Positions 32,643 to 40,636 of a DNA stretch of 64,000 nt are shown here, piece after piece. The translations under genes and the position numbers were made by a program. Origin of the DNA: a virus; IMG/VR virus record IMGVR_UViG_3300042879_003566, positions 1 through 64,000 of that record. One strand, written 5' to 3'. The notes below the pieces were generated by a model. The model did not search any database. It saw nothing but the letters and a program-made list of their open reading frames with translations, and had not been told where the DNA came from. Position 1 is the first letter of the stretch. The number at the start of each line of letters is the position of its first letter.

Positions 32643-34466
32643 TTAGTGGGTATCAGACCAAGTCTTACCAACTCGGGAGTCACCTTCAATCAAGCATTGA
32701 AAGTTAAAAAACTCCTGGGCCTGGGGGAATGAAAGCATAGCTTGCTCCCTGATTTTTTCTGTGTGATCTGGATGGCATGCAATTTGGATTTCATCATGCA
32801 CCATCAACAGCTGCTCCCAGTCTTGACCGTAGACCAGACCAAGGTTTTGTTCAATGTTTTGTTGCGTAAAAACAACAACTTGTTTCATAAGGATTGCACC
32901 TGCGGATTGCAGGAGAACATTCAATCCTTTGAACGCAGAGCGACAATGCAGAACGCGACGATCAAGACCACGCAAATAACCCCGGGATCCAATAGTTTCA
33001 TCAATCTGTTGTTTAAGTTTCTTTAATGCAGGTACACCTTTCATGAATGAATTGATAGCATTACTTCCCAGTTGCCGGAGAACTAATTCATCCTTTTCAT
33101 CAGGGTCGATAATGGTACCAGCCTTGGCAGCACCACATCCGTAAAGCATTCCATACAATAACCGCTTACTAATATCACGAGTTGCTACGCCAAACTGCTC
33201 TTGGTTATACGTATGGATATCAATTTCCGGGTTAACAACTAGAGAAGCATACTCTCCGTTGTCCCAAAGGGCCAAGTATCCAGCAAGGCAGCGCAGCTCA
33301 AGTGCTTTAGCGTCAATACCAATGAGGTCCCACCCGTAAGGAGCATGGAATAAATTGCGACATTCCTTTCCATATGGGGAGTAAGACGCAGGCACTTGGC
33401 CCATGTTTGGATTACGGTGTGCGCACCGCCCAGTGATGCAACCGTTAGTAATAAGGTCGCCGTGGATACAGCCAGATTCGTTGTTGAACAACTTGATCCA
33501 AGCATTGTTGCCATCTGCAATTTGACCAAGACGTTTTTTGACCAGCATGTATTCTGCCAATGGCTTGGCTTCTGGGAAAGGCAATGTCTCTAATACCTCA
33601 TCATTAAGGATTGGATTTCCTTTCTCAGTAGTTTTTTCTGGTCGCCATCCGTACTTCTGCGCAAGTCGATTAGCAATCTGGTCACGAGATCCAGGATTGA
33701 ATTCTTCAATGCAGACTTTTTCAAATGGGACACCTTTGACATAGCCACGGGTTTTGTTGTTGACCTTGGGAGTAAACCAAGAGCGATGTTCAATAGGCGG
33801 GAAGACTTTCTTTAACTCGTCTTCAAGTTCTTTTTGTCTTGTGCGTAGTACATCCACAAGATCAAAAGCTGCATCAAGATCAAAAGGAACACCTGATCTA
33901 ACTTGTCGATCAATTGCAAGCGCAAAGTCGTGCTCCAGTTTGAGCGCCGCCTCTGGGTAGTGTTGCTTGCAGATGTGTTCCCAAAGTTTCTTAGTAACTT
34001 CCACGTCTTGGATGCAGTACTTAAGCATCTCTTCTGAATAGACGGAGAAGTCCTTGAAGTTGATCTTATGATCGGCCAAGCGCCATCCCCACGCCTTAAG
34101 CGATGCGGATCCACGTAGGTTCGGTGAAACCTGCGAATATTGTTCGATGTCAAGGTCATAGAGAAGTTCTTTGGGCCAGATCAATCGTGTGCAAATGAGT
34201 GTGTCAATGATGCGTGATTTGCATGTGAATGAATGTAGTTTTTGTAGGACTGGAATGTCATAGAAAATAATATTGTGCCCGATCAAAACATCAGCGGTTG
34301 CCAGATGAGCAAGAGCATCAGCAATGTGATCAGGCCCATAAGTAAAAGTTTGTTTGCGTCCAATGTCATAGAGAACAATGCAGTGGATAACTGTGACAGC
34401 ATCATAAAGATTGTCAGACTCAAGGTCAAAGACCAACCAGGTTTCACTTACGGAATCTGGCTTCAT
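32643..34466 (-). CDS. Family-A DNA polymerase with 3'-5' exonuclease (T7-like)
   Basis: 607 aa from ATG 34466. The exonuclease domain starts at LVFDLESDN (Asp14, Glu16) with IGHNIIFYDIPVL and YCIQDVEVTKKL. The polymerase domain has motif A (DLIGIDAKALELRCLAGY), motif B (RDISKRLLYGMLYGCGA, with Arg, Lys and Tyr on the fingers helix) and motif C (MVHDEIQIA). There is no 5'-nuclease domain, as in T7 gp5. It is the phage replicase. Tyr rather than Phe in motif B is as in T7. Confidence 0.93.
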   Translation of the reverse strand: MKPDSVSETWLVFDLESDNLYDAVTVIHCIVLYDIGRKQTFTYGPDHIADALAHLATADVLIGHNIIFYDIPVLQKLHSFTCKSRIIDTLICTRLIWPKELLYDLDIEQYSQVSPNLRGSASLKAWGWRLADHKINFKDFSVYSEEMLKYCIQDVEVTKKLWEHICKQHYPEAALKLEHDFALAIDRQVRSGVPFDLDAAFDLVDVLRTRQKELEDELKKVFPPIEHRSWFTPKVNNKTRGYVKGVPFEKVCIEEFNPGSRDQIANRLAQKYGWRPEKTTEKGNPILNDEVLETLPFPEAKPLAEYMLVKKRLGQIADGNNAWIKLFNNESGCIHGDLITNGCITGRCAHRNPNMGQVPASYSPYGKECRNLFHAPYGWDLIGIDAKALELRCLAGYLALWDNGEYASLVVNPEIDIHTYNQEQFGVATRDISKRLLYGMLYGCGAAKAGTIIDPDEKDELVLRQLGSNAINSFMKGVPALKKLKQQIDETIGSRGYLRGLDRRVLHCRSAFKGLNVLLQSAGAILMKQVVVFTQQNIEQNLGLVYGQDWEQLLMVHDEIQIACHPDHTEKIREQAMLSFPQAQEFFNFQCLIEGDSRVGKTWSDTH

Positions 34467-34677
34467 CTTGAATTGAGAGGTCTTGACCAGAGAGCTTGTC
34501 ATTGTTCTTGTTAATCCACGCCAAGATTTGCTGCGCACCCGCACGGTACGGATGAGAGAAAATCTTGTTGAGAGCTACGTCAGAGTCTAACGGAATCAAC
34601 AGAAATTGATTGGATTTATTACACGCAGTAATGGCGTGTGGCACTCCATTTTTCCAGGTTGCAATGACGTAGCTCAC
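34444..34677 (-). CDS. Small hypothetical protein upstream of DNA polymerase
   Basis: 77 aa, MSYVIATWKNGVPHAITACN.... It overlaps the start of the polymerase gene by 23 nt, so is probably co-translated with it. The C-terminal half is basic and helical. Function unknown. Confidence 0.6.
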   Translation of the reverse strand: MSYVIATWKNGVPHAITACNKSNQFLLIPLDSDVALNKIFSHPYRAGAQQILAWINKNNDKLSGQDLSIQDEARFRK

Positions 34678-34740
34678 GGTGAACGTTGAAAGAACGCTCA
34701 GATAATATCCGATTTATTGAGCAATGCAAGATGTGCGGAA

Positions 34741-35502
34741 TTACTTTCGATTTGATTTGCCGTATCCCACAAAGTCACCATCTTTCTTGCGTTGAGACAA
34801 CGCCTTGCTGGCTTCTGTACCAGCGCGTTGACTGCCATGTACCAGCAGTGCAAACGGCTTGTCGCCCAAGCAATGGCTATCGTCGTGATCGATTTCCAAT
34901 CCCAGCTCAGTTGCCTGCTGTTCTGTGTAGACCACATAGGCAATGCGCTTGAACACCTTGGGGTGTTTGGGAATTAGGTAATCGAGCGTACCACCATGGG
35001 ACGCAGTGAGATAGAAGTTAGGTGGAATGATGTCGGCAAGGTTAAGCCACATGCCCAACGACTTGGTGTAGGCATAGAAGGTTTGGTTGGGCCGCTCGGT
35101 TGCAGCCATGAACCAAGCCTTCATGTAGTTCTCTGTCCAGAAATCACCAGACTCATGAACCCGCACCAATTGTTTGGGCGGCATCATGGTCAAGGACAGA
35201 TCAATGAGGTCACGCAGCAGTGTGACTTGGTTGCCATTGGAATACAACGTTTCACGCAGCAAATCCCAGTTGTGCCAGCGTGCTTCCCTGACGTTGGGCC
35301 GCACTTCTGACATAGCTGCAAAGCAGCGGAACTCATCTGCTGTGGTACCAGTGGTCTGGGGCAGATCAGTGATGGTACCTGTGGCACGGTCAGCAAAGGT
35401 CTTGCAAACACCAGCGTGCGGGCAGGAGTAACCCGCTGGAAGCGAGAAGATCAAACGGTTCTTGAGCTTACCGTTACCGGTGGAAAACTTGAGGAGTTTC
35501 AT
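34741..35502 (-). CDS. GP88-family protein
   Basis: 253 aa from ATG 35502. It begins MKLLKFSTGNGKLKNRLIFS and has CPHAGVCKTFADR, FRCFAAMSEVRPNVREARW, VRVHESGDFW and YAYTKSLGMWL, the layout of the phage 'gene product 88' family found in actinophages and cyanophages. Conserved Cys residues suggest metal binding. No biochemical function is established to my knowledge. Its leader is CACACCACACC-ATG with no Shine-Dalgarno site. Confidence 0.7.
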   Translation of the reverse strand: MKLLKFSTGNGKLKNRLIFSLPAGYSCPHAGVCKTFADRATGTITDLPQTTGTTADEFRCFAAMSEVRPNVREARWHNWDLLRETLYSNGNQVTLLRDLIDLSLTMMPPKQLVRVHESGDFWTENYMKAWFMAATERPNQTFYAYTKSLGMWLNLADIIPPNFYLTASHGGTLDYLIPKHPKVFKRIAYVVYTEQQATELGLEIDHDDSHCLGDKPFALLVHGSQRAGTEASKALSQRKKDGDFVGYGKSNRK

Positions 35503-35540
35503 GGTGTGGTGTGGATAAAAGATAAGCAAAGCTTATGGAT

Positions 35541-35564
35541 GAGTTTAAGGACATCCCAGGTCCG
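35541..35564 (-). promoter_or_regulatory. Leader element A, diverged copy 4
   Basis: GAGTTTAAGGACATCCCAGGTCCG (plus-strand reading) resembles the AGTTTAACGTCAT...CCCAGGACG pattern, 39 nt before the GP88 start. Confidence 0.45.
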
Positions 35565-35640
35565 TTGATGTGTTACATGATGAACGACATCATATACAAC
35601 AACGATCATATACTTTCCGTATCAATAGATACAGAATCTT

Positions 35641-35793
35641 ATGGAACTAACGTATCGCGGCTGCAAGTATGACAAAGGGCAACAAGCCAAGAAGGATAGG
35701 GACTGGTGGAACCTGACCCATCGCCCTTGGCTGCGCCTGACATACCGTAATATTGGATACCTTCCTTACCTGATCGGAGGTCAAATCAAATGA
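35641..35793 (+). CDS. DUF4278-like small protein
   Basis: 50 aa, starting MELTYRGCKYDKGQQAKKDR. The MxLTYRGxxY opening is the mark of DUF4278, a cyanobacterial family of unknown function, suggesting capture from a host. The end (YLPYLIGGQIK) is hydrophobic. It is coupled to the next gene by ATGA. Confidence 0.7.
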   Translation: MELTYRGCKYDKGQQAKKDRDWWNLTHRPWLRLTYRNIGYLPYLIGGQIK

Positions 35794-35906
35794 ACAAGGC
35801 ACTGATTGTTTACTTAATTGATCAAAAGAAAAAGACGGCACGTAAGGATATTGAATCCAAACATGCCATCAAAGAATTAAAAAAACAACCGGCCTCGACT
35901 TTTTAA
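35790..35906 (+). CDS. Small basic hypothetical protein
   Basis: 38 aa, MNKALIVYLIDQKKKTARKD..., a short hydrophobic start and then a Lys-rich helix. Its ATG overlaps the DUF4278 stop (ATGA), and a terminator follows 15 nt after the stop. Function unknown. Confidence 0.6.
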   Translation: MNKALIVYLIDQKKKTARKDIESKHAIKELKKQPASTF

Positions 35907-35920
35907 TTCCCGTTCATCAG

Positions 35921-35946
35921 CCTCCGGATCAAACGGAGGTTTTTTA
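35921..35946 (+). terminator. Intrinsic terminator after the DUF4278 pair
   Basis: CCTCCG (35921-35926) pairs with CGGAGG (35934-35939), followed by seven T. It separates the plus-strand pair from the convergent thyX gene. Confidence 0.85.
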
Positions 35947-36576
35947 TTGGAAGACAGCTTCTCCGATAACAGGGAATTGGTCACAGAAGATTTGCTGGAT
36001 GTCTCGGGCGATTTGTTGGTGTTCGAGTTGGGTTCCATTGGCAGTGCGCAGTTGAAGGTAGTGTATCCACGAACGGAGTGTACCGTTCATGTATAGACGT
36101 GTCTGTGTCGAAAGCGGCAAAACCGCACGAGCACATTCCTTGGCGACACCGTTACTGATCATCTCACGGTACAGATGTTCAGCGTCTTCATATAGATGAC
36201 TGATGCGACGGTAGTAACCAGAGATTAAATCAGAATCCAAATCATCAATACTGTTTTGACGATTCTTCTGATCTTGACGACGCAGGTGAGGGATCACAGC
36301 GGAGCCAAGTTCACTGGCATCTGCATAGCGTTGACTGAATTCCTGGAAACTAAATGAACGATGGCGCAAGATCTGTGGTGCGATTGCACGTGTCGTTTCA
36401 ATCTCAACGCACATGTTTGCCATCTCATACGGCGACCAATGGTTGTTGTTAATTAGATAACGCAGCAACCGTGGTGCAGTGTCCATGTTGTCTTGATTGC
36501 GCGGTGCAGAAACACGCGCCATCTTGACGATCATTTCTTCTGCGTTGGGCGTTGCCCATACCAATTTGACAGGCAT
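35944..36576 (-). CDS. thyX: Flavin-dependent thymidylate synthase
   Basis: 210 aa. Residues 71-84 read RHRSFSFQEFSQRY, the ThyX signature RHRxxSxNExSxRY with Asn replaced by Gln. ARVSAPRNQDN and a C-terminal TQLEHQQIA segment fit the flavin and substrate regions. It makes dTMP from dUMP using FAD, folate and NADPH, supplying DNA synthesis. ThyX is common in cyanophages. It ends convergently against the plus-strand terminator. Confidence 0.93.
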   Translation of the reverse strand: MPVKLVWATPNAEEMIVKMARVSAPRNQDNMDTAPRLLRYLINNNHWSPYEMANMCVEIETTRAIAPQILRHRSFSFQEFSQRYADASELGSAVIPHLRRQDQKNRQNSIDDLDSDLISGYYRRISHLYEDAEHLYREMISNGVAKECARAVLPLSTQTRLYMNGTLRSWIHYLQLRTANGTQLEHQQIARDIQQIFCDQFPVIGEAVFQ

Positions 36577-36578
36577 CT

Positions 36579-36878
36579 TTATTCTCCAGGTACCACGGTA
36601 TTTTTGCTGAGTTGATCGAGATGATCAATAGGACAAATACGCATTTGCGCGTGCTCCGTTGGAGAAGCAAGGTGGTCCCATTGGACGACAAGGACTTTCA
36701 TCTTGGTACCACGGGAGTCACGCTTTTCCTTGAAGTCAATGACCGTACCGTAGCGTTGTGTCCTGTGTTGTGCGATGCGTTCACGCACATCTTGTTTGTT
36801 GGTGAAGATCCCATGGGTCTTGGGACGTTCAGCAACGCGATCACCAATGGTGTATTTGAACTGTGCTTTGTTTGCCAT
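36579..36878 (-). CDS. Conserved phage hypothetical protein
   Basis: 99 aa from ATG 36878, MANKAQFKYTIGDRVAERPK.... The opening GDRVAERPKTHGIF and later KVLVVQWDHLASPTEH suggest a small beta-barrel (SH3- or Tudor-like) similar to KOW/YopX-type folds, but this is only a pattern. It ends 3 nt before thyX. Confidence 0.6.
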   Translation of the reverse strand: MANKAQFKYTIGDRVAERPKTHGIFTNKQDVRERIAQHRTQRYGTVIDFKEKRDSRGTKMKVLVVQWDHLASPTEHAQMRICPIDHLDQLSKNTVVPGE

Positions 36879-37222
36879 CAGATGTGAGTCCAAGCTTTTC
36901 GGTTAACAATGCGTGAGATGTACGATACGCTGATGCCGTATTTTGCAGAGATTGCTTGATGGTTAAAACCCCAGGCATGCATACGGCGAATATGCAGTAC
37001 GTTCTTTTCAGTCAGTACAGCATTACCGTTGTCAGCTCCACGGGCAACGTTACCAGGCCTTGGTTTACCCTTAGGAGGACCCGGCTTCAAGACTTCGTAT
37101 CGCTCAATGGTGCGGTACTTAGCATCACATGAAAGACATCGGCAATAGCGTTTAGTAAAACCAGGGAAGTGATTGGTGCAGGTGACGCGTGTGTACTTGC
37201 TTGAGCAAGACGGGCAGTTCAT
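36878..37222 (-). CDS. Zinc-ribbon + helix-turn-helix DNA-binding protein
   Basis: 114 aa. The N-terminal CPSCSSKYTRVTC ... YCRCLSCDAKYRTIERYE is a four-Cys zinc ribbon like that of NrdR. The C-terminal half has MHAWGFNHQAISAKYGISVS and YISRIVNRKAWTHI, a helix-turn-helix of the kind fused to phage HNH nucleases. It may be a regulator or a homing-nuclease relative without the nuclease core. A related C-terminal HTH occurs at 42759-43181. Confidence 0.72.
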   Translation of the reverse strand: MNCPSCSSKYTRVTCTNHFPGFTKRYCRCLSCDAKYRTIERYEVLKPGPPKGKPRPGNVARGADNGNAVLTEKNVLHIRRMHAWGFNHQAISAKYGISVSYISRIVNRKAWTHI

Positions 37223-37581
37223 TGGGGATCAAGTGAACAGGGTGCGTTATCAATAGATTGATTACGTATTTCTGCATACTTATCTAACTGCAAAGAATCC
37301 AATAAATACAGAGTATTTTCTGGGCCAATGATCTTGAATGCATCAACAATTAGATCATGCTTACGCAAAGGGATGCGGTAGTAATCCAAAAGGATTTCTT
37401 CTGCACGATCAAAGTCATCGATGGTTCCAGTCAACCGTTCAACAACAGTGCTTGGCATGTTGTCAACAATGTTACCAACAATGGCATCGATGACTGCTGA
37501 CCAAGTCTCGGATGGAATCATCGCGATGACTTTATCAACCAAGTCAAGATCAATGGGATCGTTTTGAGACTGACTGATCAT
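37219..37581 (-). CDS. Hypothetical acidic protein
   Basis: 120 aa, MISQSQNDPIDLDLVDKVIA..., helical and acidic throughout. It overlaps the next gene as ATGA. A terminator for the upstream transcript lies just before its start. Function unknown. Confidence 0.6.
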   Translation of the reverse strand: MISQSQNDPIDLDLVDKVIAMIPSETWSAVIDAIVGNIVDNMPSTVVERLTGTIDDFDRAEEILLDYYRIPLRKHDLIVDAFKIIGPENTLYLLDSLQLDKYAEIRNQSIDNAPCSLDPQ

Positions 37582-37585
37582 AAGG

Positions 37586-37610
37586 AAAAAGCCCCCGGTT
37601 TCCCAGGGGC
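37586..37610 (-). terminator. Intrinsic terminator, minus strand
   Basis: On the minus strand GCCCCTGG-GAAA-CCGGGGGC (37610-37591, one G-T pair) is followed by five T. It lies between the stop at 37632 and the next start at 37581. Confidence 0.8.
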
Positions 37611-37631
37611 CGTCTGCACTTCTCGTGTAGT

Positions 37632-37994
37632 TTAGACCGCTTGAACCTGGGTGTCCACCACTGGTTCCATCACGCCAGCTTCTTTGAGTTTATCGAGCAT
37701 GGCGCACATGATTGTGGCGTGCTGATGGGTTTGTTCCATGAAGTGTTTGGCACGATCAGCGGTAATGGTGTGAGTACAACCATTGGGTTCGGTGTACTTC
37801 CAACTGCCATCCGGTTGAGGATCGCCTTGGAGCGCAAGGCGTTCAGAGTTGTGAACGTAGCGCAGTTCCAAGTTGTGGTAATCCTTGAGACCGTCTGGTG
37901 CAGTCCAAGTTGCACCGAGGTTGTAGCGATTGTCTTCGTCAGAAAACGCATGGAATTCAGGGATAACTGATTTGAAAGCAGCAAGAATTTGCAT
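37632..37994 (-). CDS. Hypothetical protein
   Basis: 120 aa, MQILAAFKSVIPEFHAFSDE..., mixed alpha/beta with NLELRYVHNSERLALQG and GCTHTITADRAKHFM. Its leader runs from the tRNA-Leu 3' end (CAACACC-ATG), so it may be released by tRNA processing. Function unknown. Confidence 0.6.
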   Translation of the reverse strand: MQILAAFKSVIPEFHAFSDEDNRYNLGATWTAPDGLKDYHNLELRYVHNSERLALQGDPQPDGSWKYTEPNGCTHTITADRAKHFMEQTHQHATIMCAMLDKLKEAGVMEPVVDTQVQAV

Positions 37995-38012
37995 GGTGTT
38001 GAGTAAGGGAAT

Positions 38013-38088
38013 TGGTACCCGAGGTGAGATTCGAACTCACGCTGGAGCGATTTTAAGTCGCTTGCCTCTTCCGCTGGGCTACTCGGGC
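38013..38088 (-). tRNA. tRNA-Leu (anticodon TAA), short variable arm, CCA encoded
   Basis: Minus-strand cloverleaf: acceptor GCCCGAG/CTCGGGT, D-arm beginning GCCCAGCGG, anticodon stem AGCGA/TCGCT around CTTAAAA, 5-nt variable region CCAGC, T-arm GTGAG-TTCGAAT-CTCAC, then ACCA. The anticodon reads UUA. Bacterial tRNA-Leu normally has a long variable arm; this one does not. Confidence 0.9.
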
Positions 38089-38300
38089 GCACTTGGACTT
38101 ACGCTTACATCAATGGATGCATGCTGCCAAGTGTGGTCATGGGGCAATGGCTCAGTGCCATATTCCCATGTGTCGTAGTCTTCTTCATTACGTGGATCGT
38201 CTTCGATCAGTACGTAATGCGGAGAGTTGTCATGAATGAAATCTCCGATGTTTGCCATAGCCATAGCCAGGAGTTGATCATCGGTGTAGTCGTGTTCCAT
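38079..38300 (-). CDS. Small acidic hypothetical protein
   Basis: 73 aa, MEHDYTDDQLLAMAMANIGD..., very acidic. Its TAG is made by bases 8-10 of tRNA-Leu, so the coding region overlaps the tRNA by 10 nt. A hairpin (38308-38339) lies just upstream of the start. Function unknown. Confidence 0.6.
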   Translation of the reverse strand: MEHDYTDDQLLAMAMANIGDFIHDNSPHYVLIEDDPRNEEDYDTWEYGTEPLPHDHTWQHASIDVSVSPSAPE

Positions 38301-38307
38301 GGTGAAG

Positions 38308-38339
38308 GACCAGCCCTAGTATCGAGGCTAAGGCTGGTC
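38308..38339 (-). promoter_or_regulatory. Leader hairpin 8 nt before a start codon
   Basis: GACCAGCC (38308-38315) pairs perfectly with GGCTGGTC (38332-38339). The start at 38300 follows after CTTCACC on the minus strand. Confidence 0.65.
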
Positions 38340-38355
38340 AATTTGGCTTCGGCCT

Positions 38356-40062
38356 TTAAGAGGCTAGCTGTTCATTGCGGGTTTGCAATGCCTCATGGAA
38401 CCCTTCGGTGTATTGGTCTCGCTGATCAGGCGTCAGGTTTTGATTAGATAAACCTTTGATTTGATCAACGGACATCATGCCACCGTCAACCTTGAGTTGA
38501 ATGGTGAACCTGGGTTTACCTTCTACCATACAAAGCACAATGAAGTGCTTCTTCTTACGAACACCTTCAGCGTAACCAGAGGCAGAGCCAACGCAATTGC
38601 GTACGGCTTGACCCCACATGGCGAGCTGATGCGTGTCGTGTGGCTGGAAGAACGACCAAGTTTCACCATCAACAGATACTTTGATGGGTTCAGGGAATAA
38701 ATCCTGCGGTAGCTTTTCATTTGGATTTTGAATCTTCCATGACTCTGCCTGGACATGGTCATGGAATTCATTGATGCGCCAACGTTTGGGAGGATTTAGA
38801 TCCTTGTGCTCAAGCACGCGGTTAAGCATGTTGATTGTGTCTGACCATTCGTAGAATCCATAAACGTGTAGACCAAGGTCACGTTCCATGGTGACGTTAG
38901 AGCCATTAGCACGTACACGTTGCTGCTCTTCTTCATAGTATTTGGCAAAGATGCCAAAGAAAGAAGCAACAGGCATGTGTTGACGCAACCAATCAATAGT
39001 CTTGTCTTGCACGGCGTACGAACGAATGCGTATGCCTAGCAATTCTTGAATGTGGTTTTGATAATAATCAATGGGACAATCAGGCCAGATGCCATGAACA
39101 TAGCTAATGGAATCAACTAGTTTCTTAGCTTGATTAAAAGGTTGTTTGATGTTGACTTGTAGTTTGTTGTTCTTATCTTCATAGACAGCAATAGATTCAT
39201 CTAGTTTTTGCTGGACCCACTTACGGAAGAATGGTGTATTAAAGATGTGTTTGACATTGCGTAGTGGCAGCCAATCAAGGTATGCAGGCGTTCTTAATTC
39301 AGTAAGTGAATAGAAGTTATCAACAGTTAGCTGCCAAGTTGATTGCTCTTCTTGACTTACAAAGACAGGAGGAATCTCAAGAGCTTGGGCAATGCCAGCA
39401 CATTGAAGGCGGCTAAAAAGGAAACGGCTATCATCCCAGGTGGGAATTGATTCTTGCAAGGCTTTACTGAATTCTTCAACAGCCTTGGCAATGTTCCGTC
39501 CCTTTTGGGTATAACTACCAAGATAACGAGCACGCCATTCACGATCTTCTTTGCCATCAATGATGTCTTGACGAGTTACAAGACGACGGTCAATGAAGAA
39601 TGTTGAGCGGCCAATCTCAATCTTGTTGTAGTTATCAATGTTGTTGATGATATCGCGTGGAATTGTCTTACGTGCTGATGCAGTGTCACGGAAGACACGT
39701 GCATAGCCATAGACATACTTGTCTTCTTGGCCAGCTGGCGGCAGCCATCCGGCGTACCAACATTGTTCGAAGTGATAAAGGATTGCGCGTGTCTGGAGAC
39801 GGGCCTGCGGAGTAGCAACATCCACAGGCTTGGTAAATGAGTGGTGACGATCTGGCGCAAGCTGCGTGTTAATCGAATCAATTGCATCTTGCTGCAGTGA
39901 TTCACGCACCACGTCATAAGGAATGACATGCGGGATGTTGCCAAGGGGATACTTGGCTTTCTTGGCAGGAGATGATTGCTTTTGTTGGCGAACCAAAGCT
40001 TTGAGCTTGGGATCGTAGGCAATCAACTCGGTCTGCAAGTTTTGAGGAAGTTGGAATTGCAT
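38356..40062 (-). CDS. PcfJ-like protein
   Basis: 568 aa. Around residues 485-550, LAMWGQAVRNCVGSASGYAE followed by FIVLCMVEGKPRFTIQLKV and DQIKGLSNQNLTPDQ matches the conserved C-terminal domain of PcfJ-like proteins (W-G-x-NCVGSY, then a beta-hairpin and a G-x-x-N motif). Such proteins occur in conjugative plasmids and phages; the activity is not established. The N-terminal ~400 residues are helical and unfamiliar. A leader element A lies 30 nt before its ATG. It is the largest unknown of the early tract. Confidence 0.72.
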   Translation of the reverse strand: MQFQLPQNLQTELIAYDPKLKALVRQQKQSSPAKKAKYPLGNIPHVIPYDVVRESLQQDAIDSINTQLAPDRHHSFTKPVDVATPQARLQTRAILYHFEQCWYAGWLPPAGQEDKYVYGYARVFRDTASARKTIPRDIINNIDNYNKIEIGRSTFFIDRRLVTRQDIIDGKEDREWRARYLGSYTQKGRNIAKAVEEFSKALQESIPTWDDSRFLFSRLQCAGIAQALEIPPVFVSQEEQSTWQLTVDNFYSLTELRTPAYLDWLPLRNVKHIFNTPFFRKWVQQKLDESIAVYEDKNNKLQVNIKQPFNQAKKLVDSISYVHGIWPDCPIDYYQNHIQELLGIRIRSYAVQDKTIDWLRQHMPVASFFGIFAKYYEEEQQRVRANGSNVTMERDLGLHVYGFYEWSDTINMLNRVLEHKDLNPPKRWRINEFHDHVQAESWKIQNPNEKLPQDLFPEPIKVSVDGETWSFFQPHDTHQLAMWGQAVRNCVGSASGYAEGVRKKKHFIVLCMVEGKPRFTIQLKVDGGMMSVDQIKGLSNQNLTPDQRDQYTEGFHEALQTRNEQLAS

Positions 40063-40091
40063 GGTGAGTTCAGAGTAAGTTCGTAGTGTGT

Positions 40092-40120
40092 GAGCAGTTT
40101 AATGTCATGCTCAGGACAGG
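40092..40120 (-). promoter_or_regulatory. Leader element A, copy 5
   Basis: GAGCA-GTTTAATGTCA-TGCTC then AGGACAGG (plus-strand reading): a 5-bp perfect stem with a one-base variant of the conserved loop, 30 nt before the PcfJ-like start. Confidence 0.7.
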
Positions 40121-40123
40121 GGA

Positions 40124-40381
40124 TCAGTCTAGATCGTAATCGGAGGTGTCGACGAGTTGCCAGTGAAGATCGAGCTGATCAAGATAGCAGCAGAAGCCAT
40201 CTTCATCAGTAGGGATTTGTTGTTCCTCATCCAGCTCAAAGCTTGCTGTGCAAAGAGCTGGAGCCCATTCTTCAGGTTCGAAATATGTTGCCCGATAGAG
40301 CAAACGCATTTCGTCAACCACTGCTGTAACTGTGACATTGGTACCTTCGATGATGGTGTCTTCAATAGCAAGGACAGACAT
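40124..40381 (-). CDS. Small acidic hypothetical protein
   Basis: 85 aa, MSVLAIEDTIIEGTNVTVTA..., beta-rich then acidic (ELDEEQQIPTDEDGF, DTSDYDLD). It is chosen over an alternative frame at 40129-40371 for its acidic composition, like its neighbours. Function unknown. Confidence 0.6.
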   Translation of the reverse strand: MSVLAIEDTIIEGTNVTVTAVVDEMRLLYRATYFEPEEWAPALCTASFELDEEQQIPTDEDGFCCYLDQLDLHWQLVDTSDYDLD

Positions 40382-40384
40382 GAG

Positions 40385-40582
40385 TCAGACCTGAATGAAT
40401 TGCTTGGGTTTCATGAAGTCAGATGTTGGTCCATACTTCTCGATAAGATCAGGGAATGCGTCGAGCAAACGCTGACGATTCACTGGATCTGCAACGCGCA
40501 GTGCTTGTGCAATCGATGAAACAAATGAACCACCATGTGATTGCATGAGGCAAATCATGGCGGTCAGCTGAGCTGAATTCAT
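40385..40582 (-). CDS. Small hypothetical protein
   Basis: 65 aa from ATG 40582, MNSAQLTAMICLMQSHGGSF..., helical with ALRVADPVNRQRLLDAFPDL. Leader element A copy 6 lies 23 nt upstream. The longer frame to 40621 would run through that element. Confidence 0.6.
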   Translation of the reverse strand: MNSAQLTAMICLMQSHGGSFVSSIAQALRVADPVNRQRLLDAFPDLIEKYGPTSDFMKPKQFIQV

Positions 40583-40604
40583 GTGTTGAATTGCAATGGA
40601 ATGT

Positions 40605-40631
40605 AGGCAGTTTAACGTCATACCCAGGACG
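40605..40631 (-). promoter_or_regulatory. Leader element A, copy 6
   Basis: AGGCAGTTTAACGTCATACCCAGGACG (plus-strand reading); differs from copy 3 at only a few bases. It lies 23 nt before the start at 40582. Confidence 0.7.
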
Positions 40632-40636
40632 TATCT

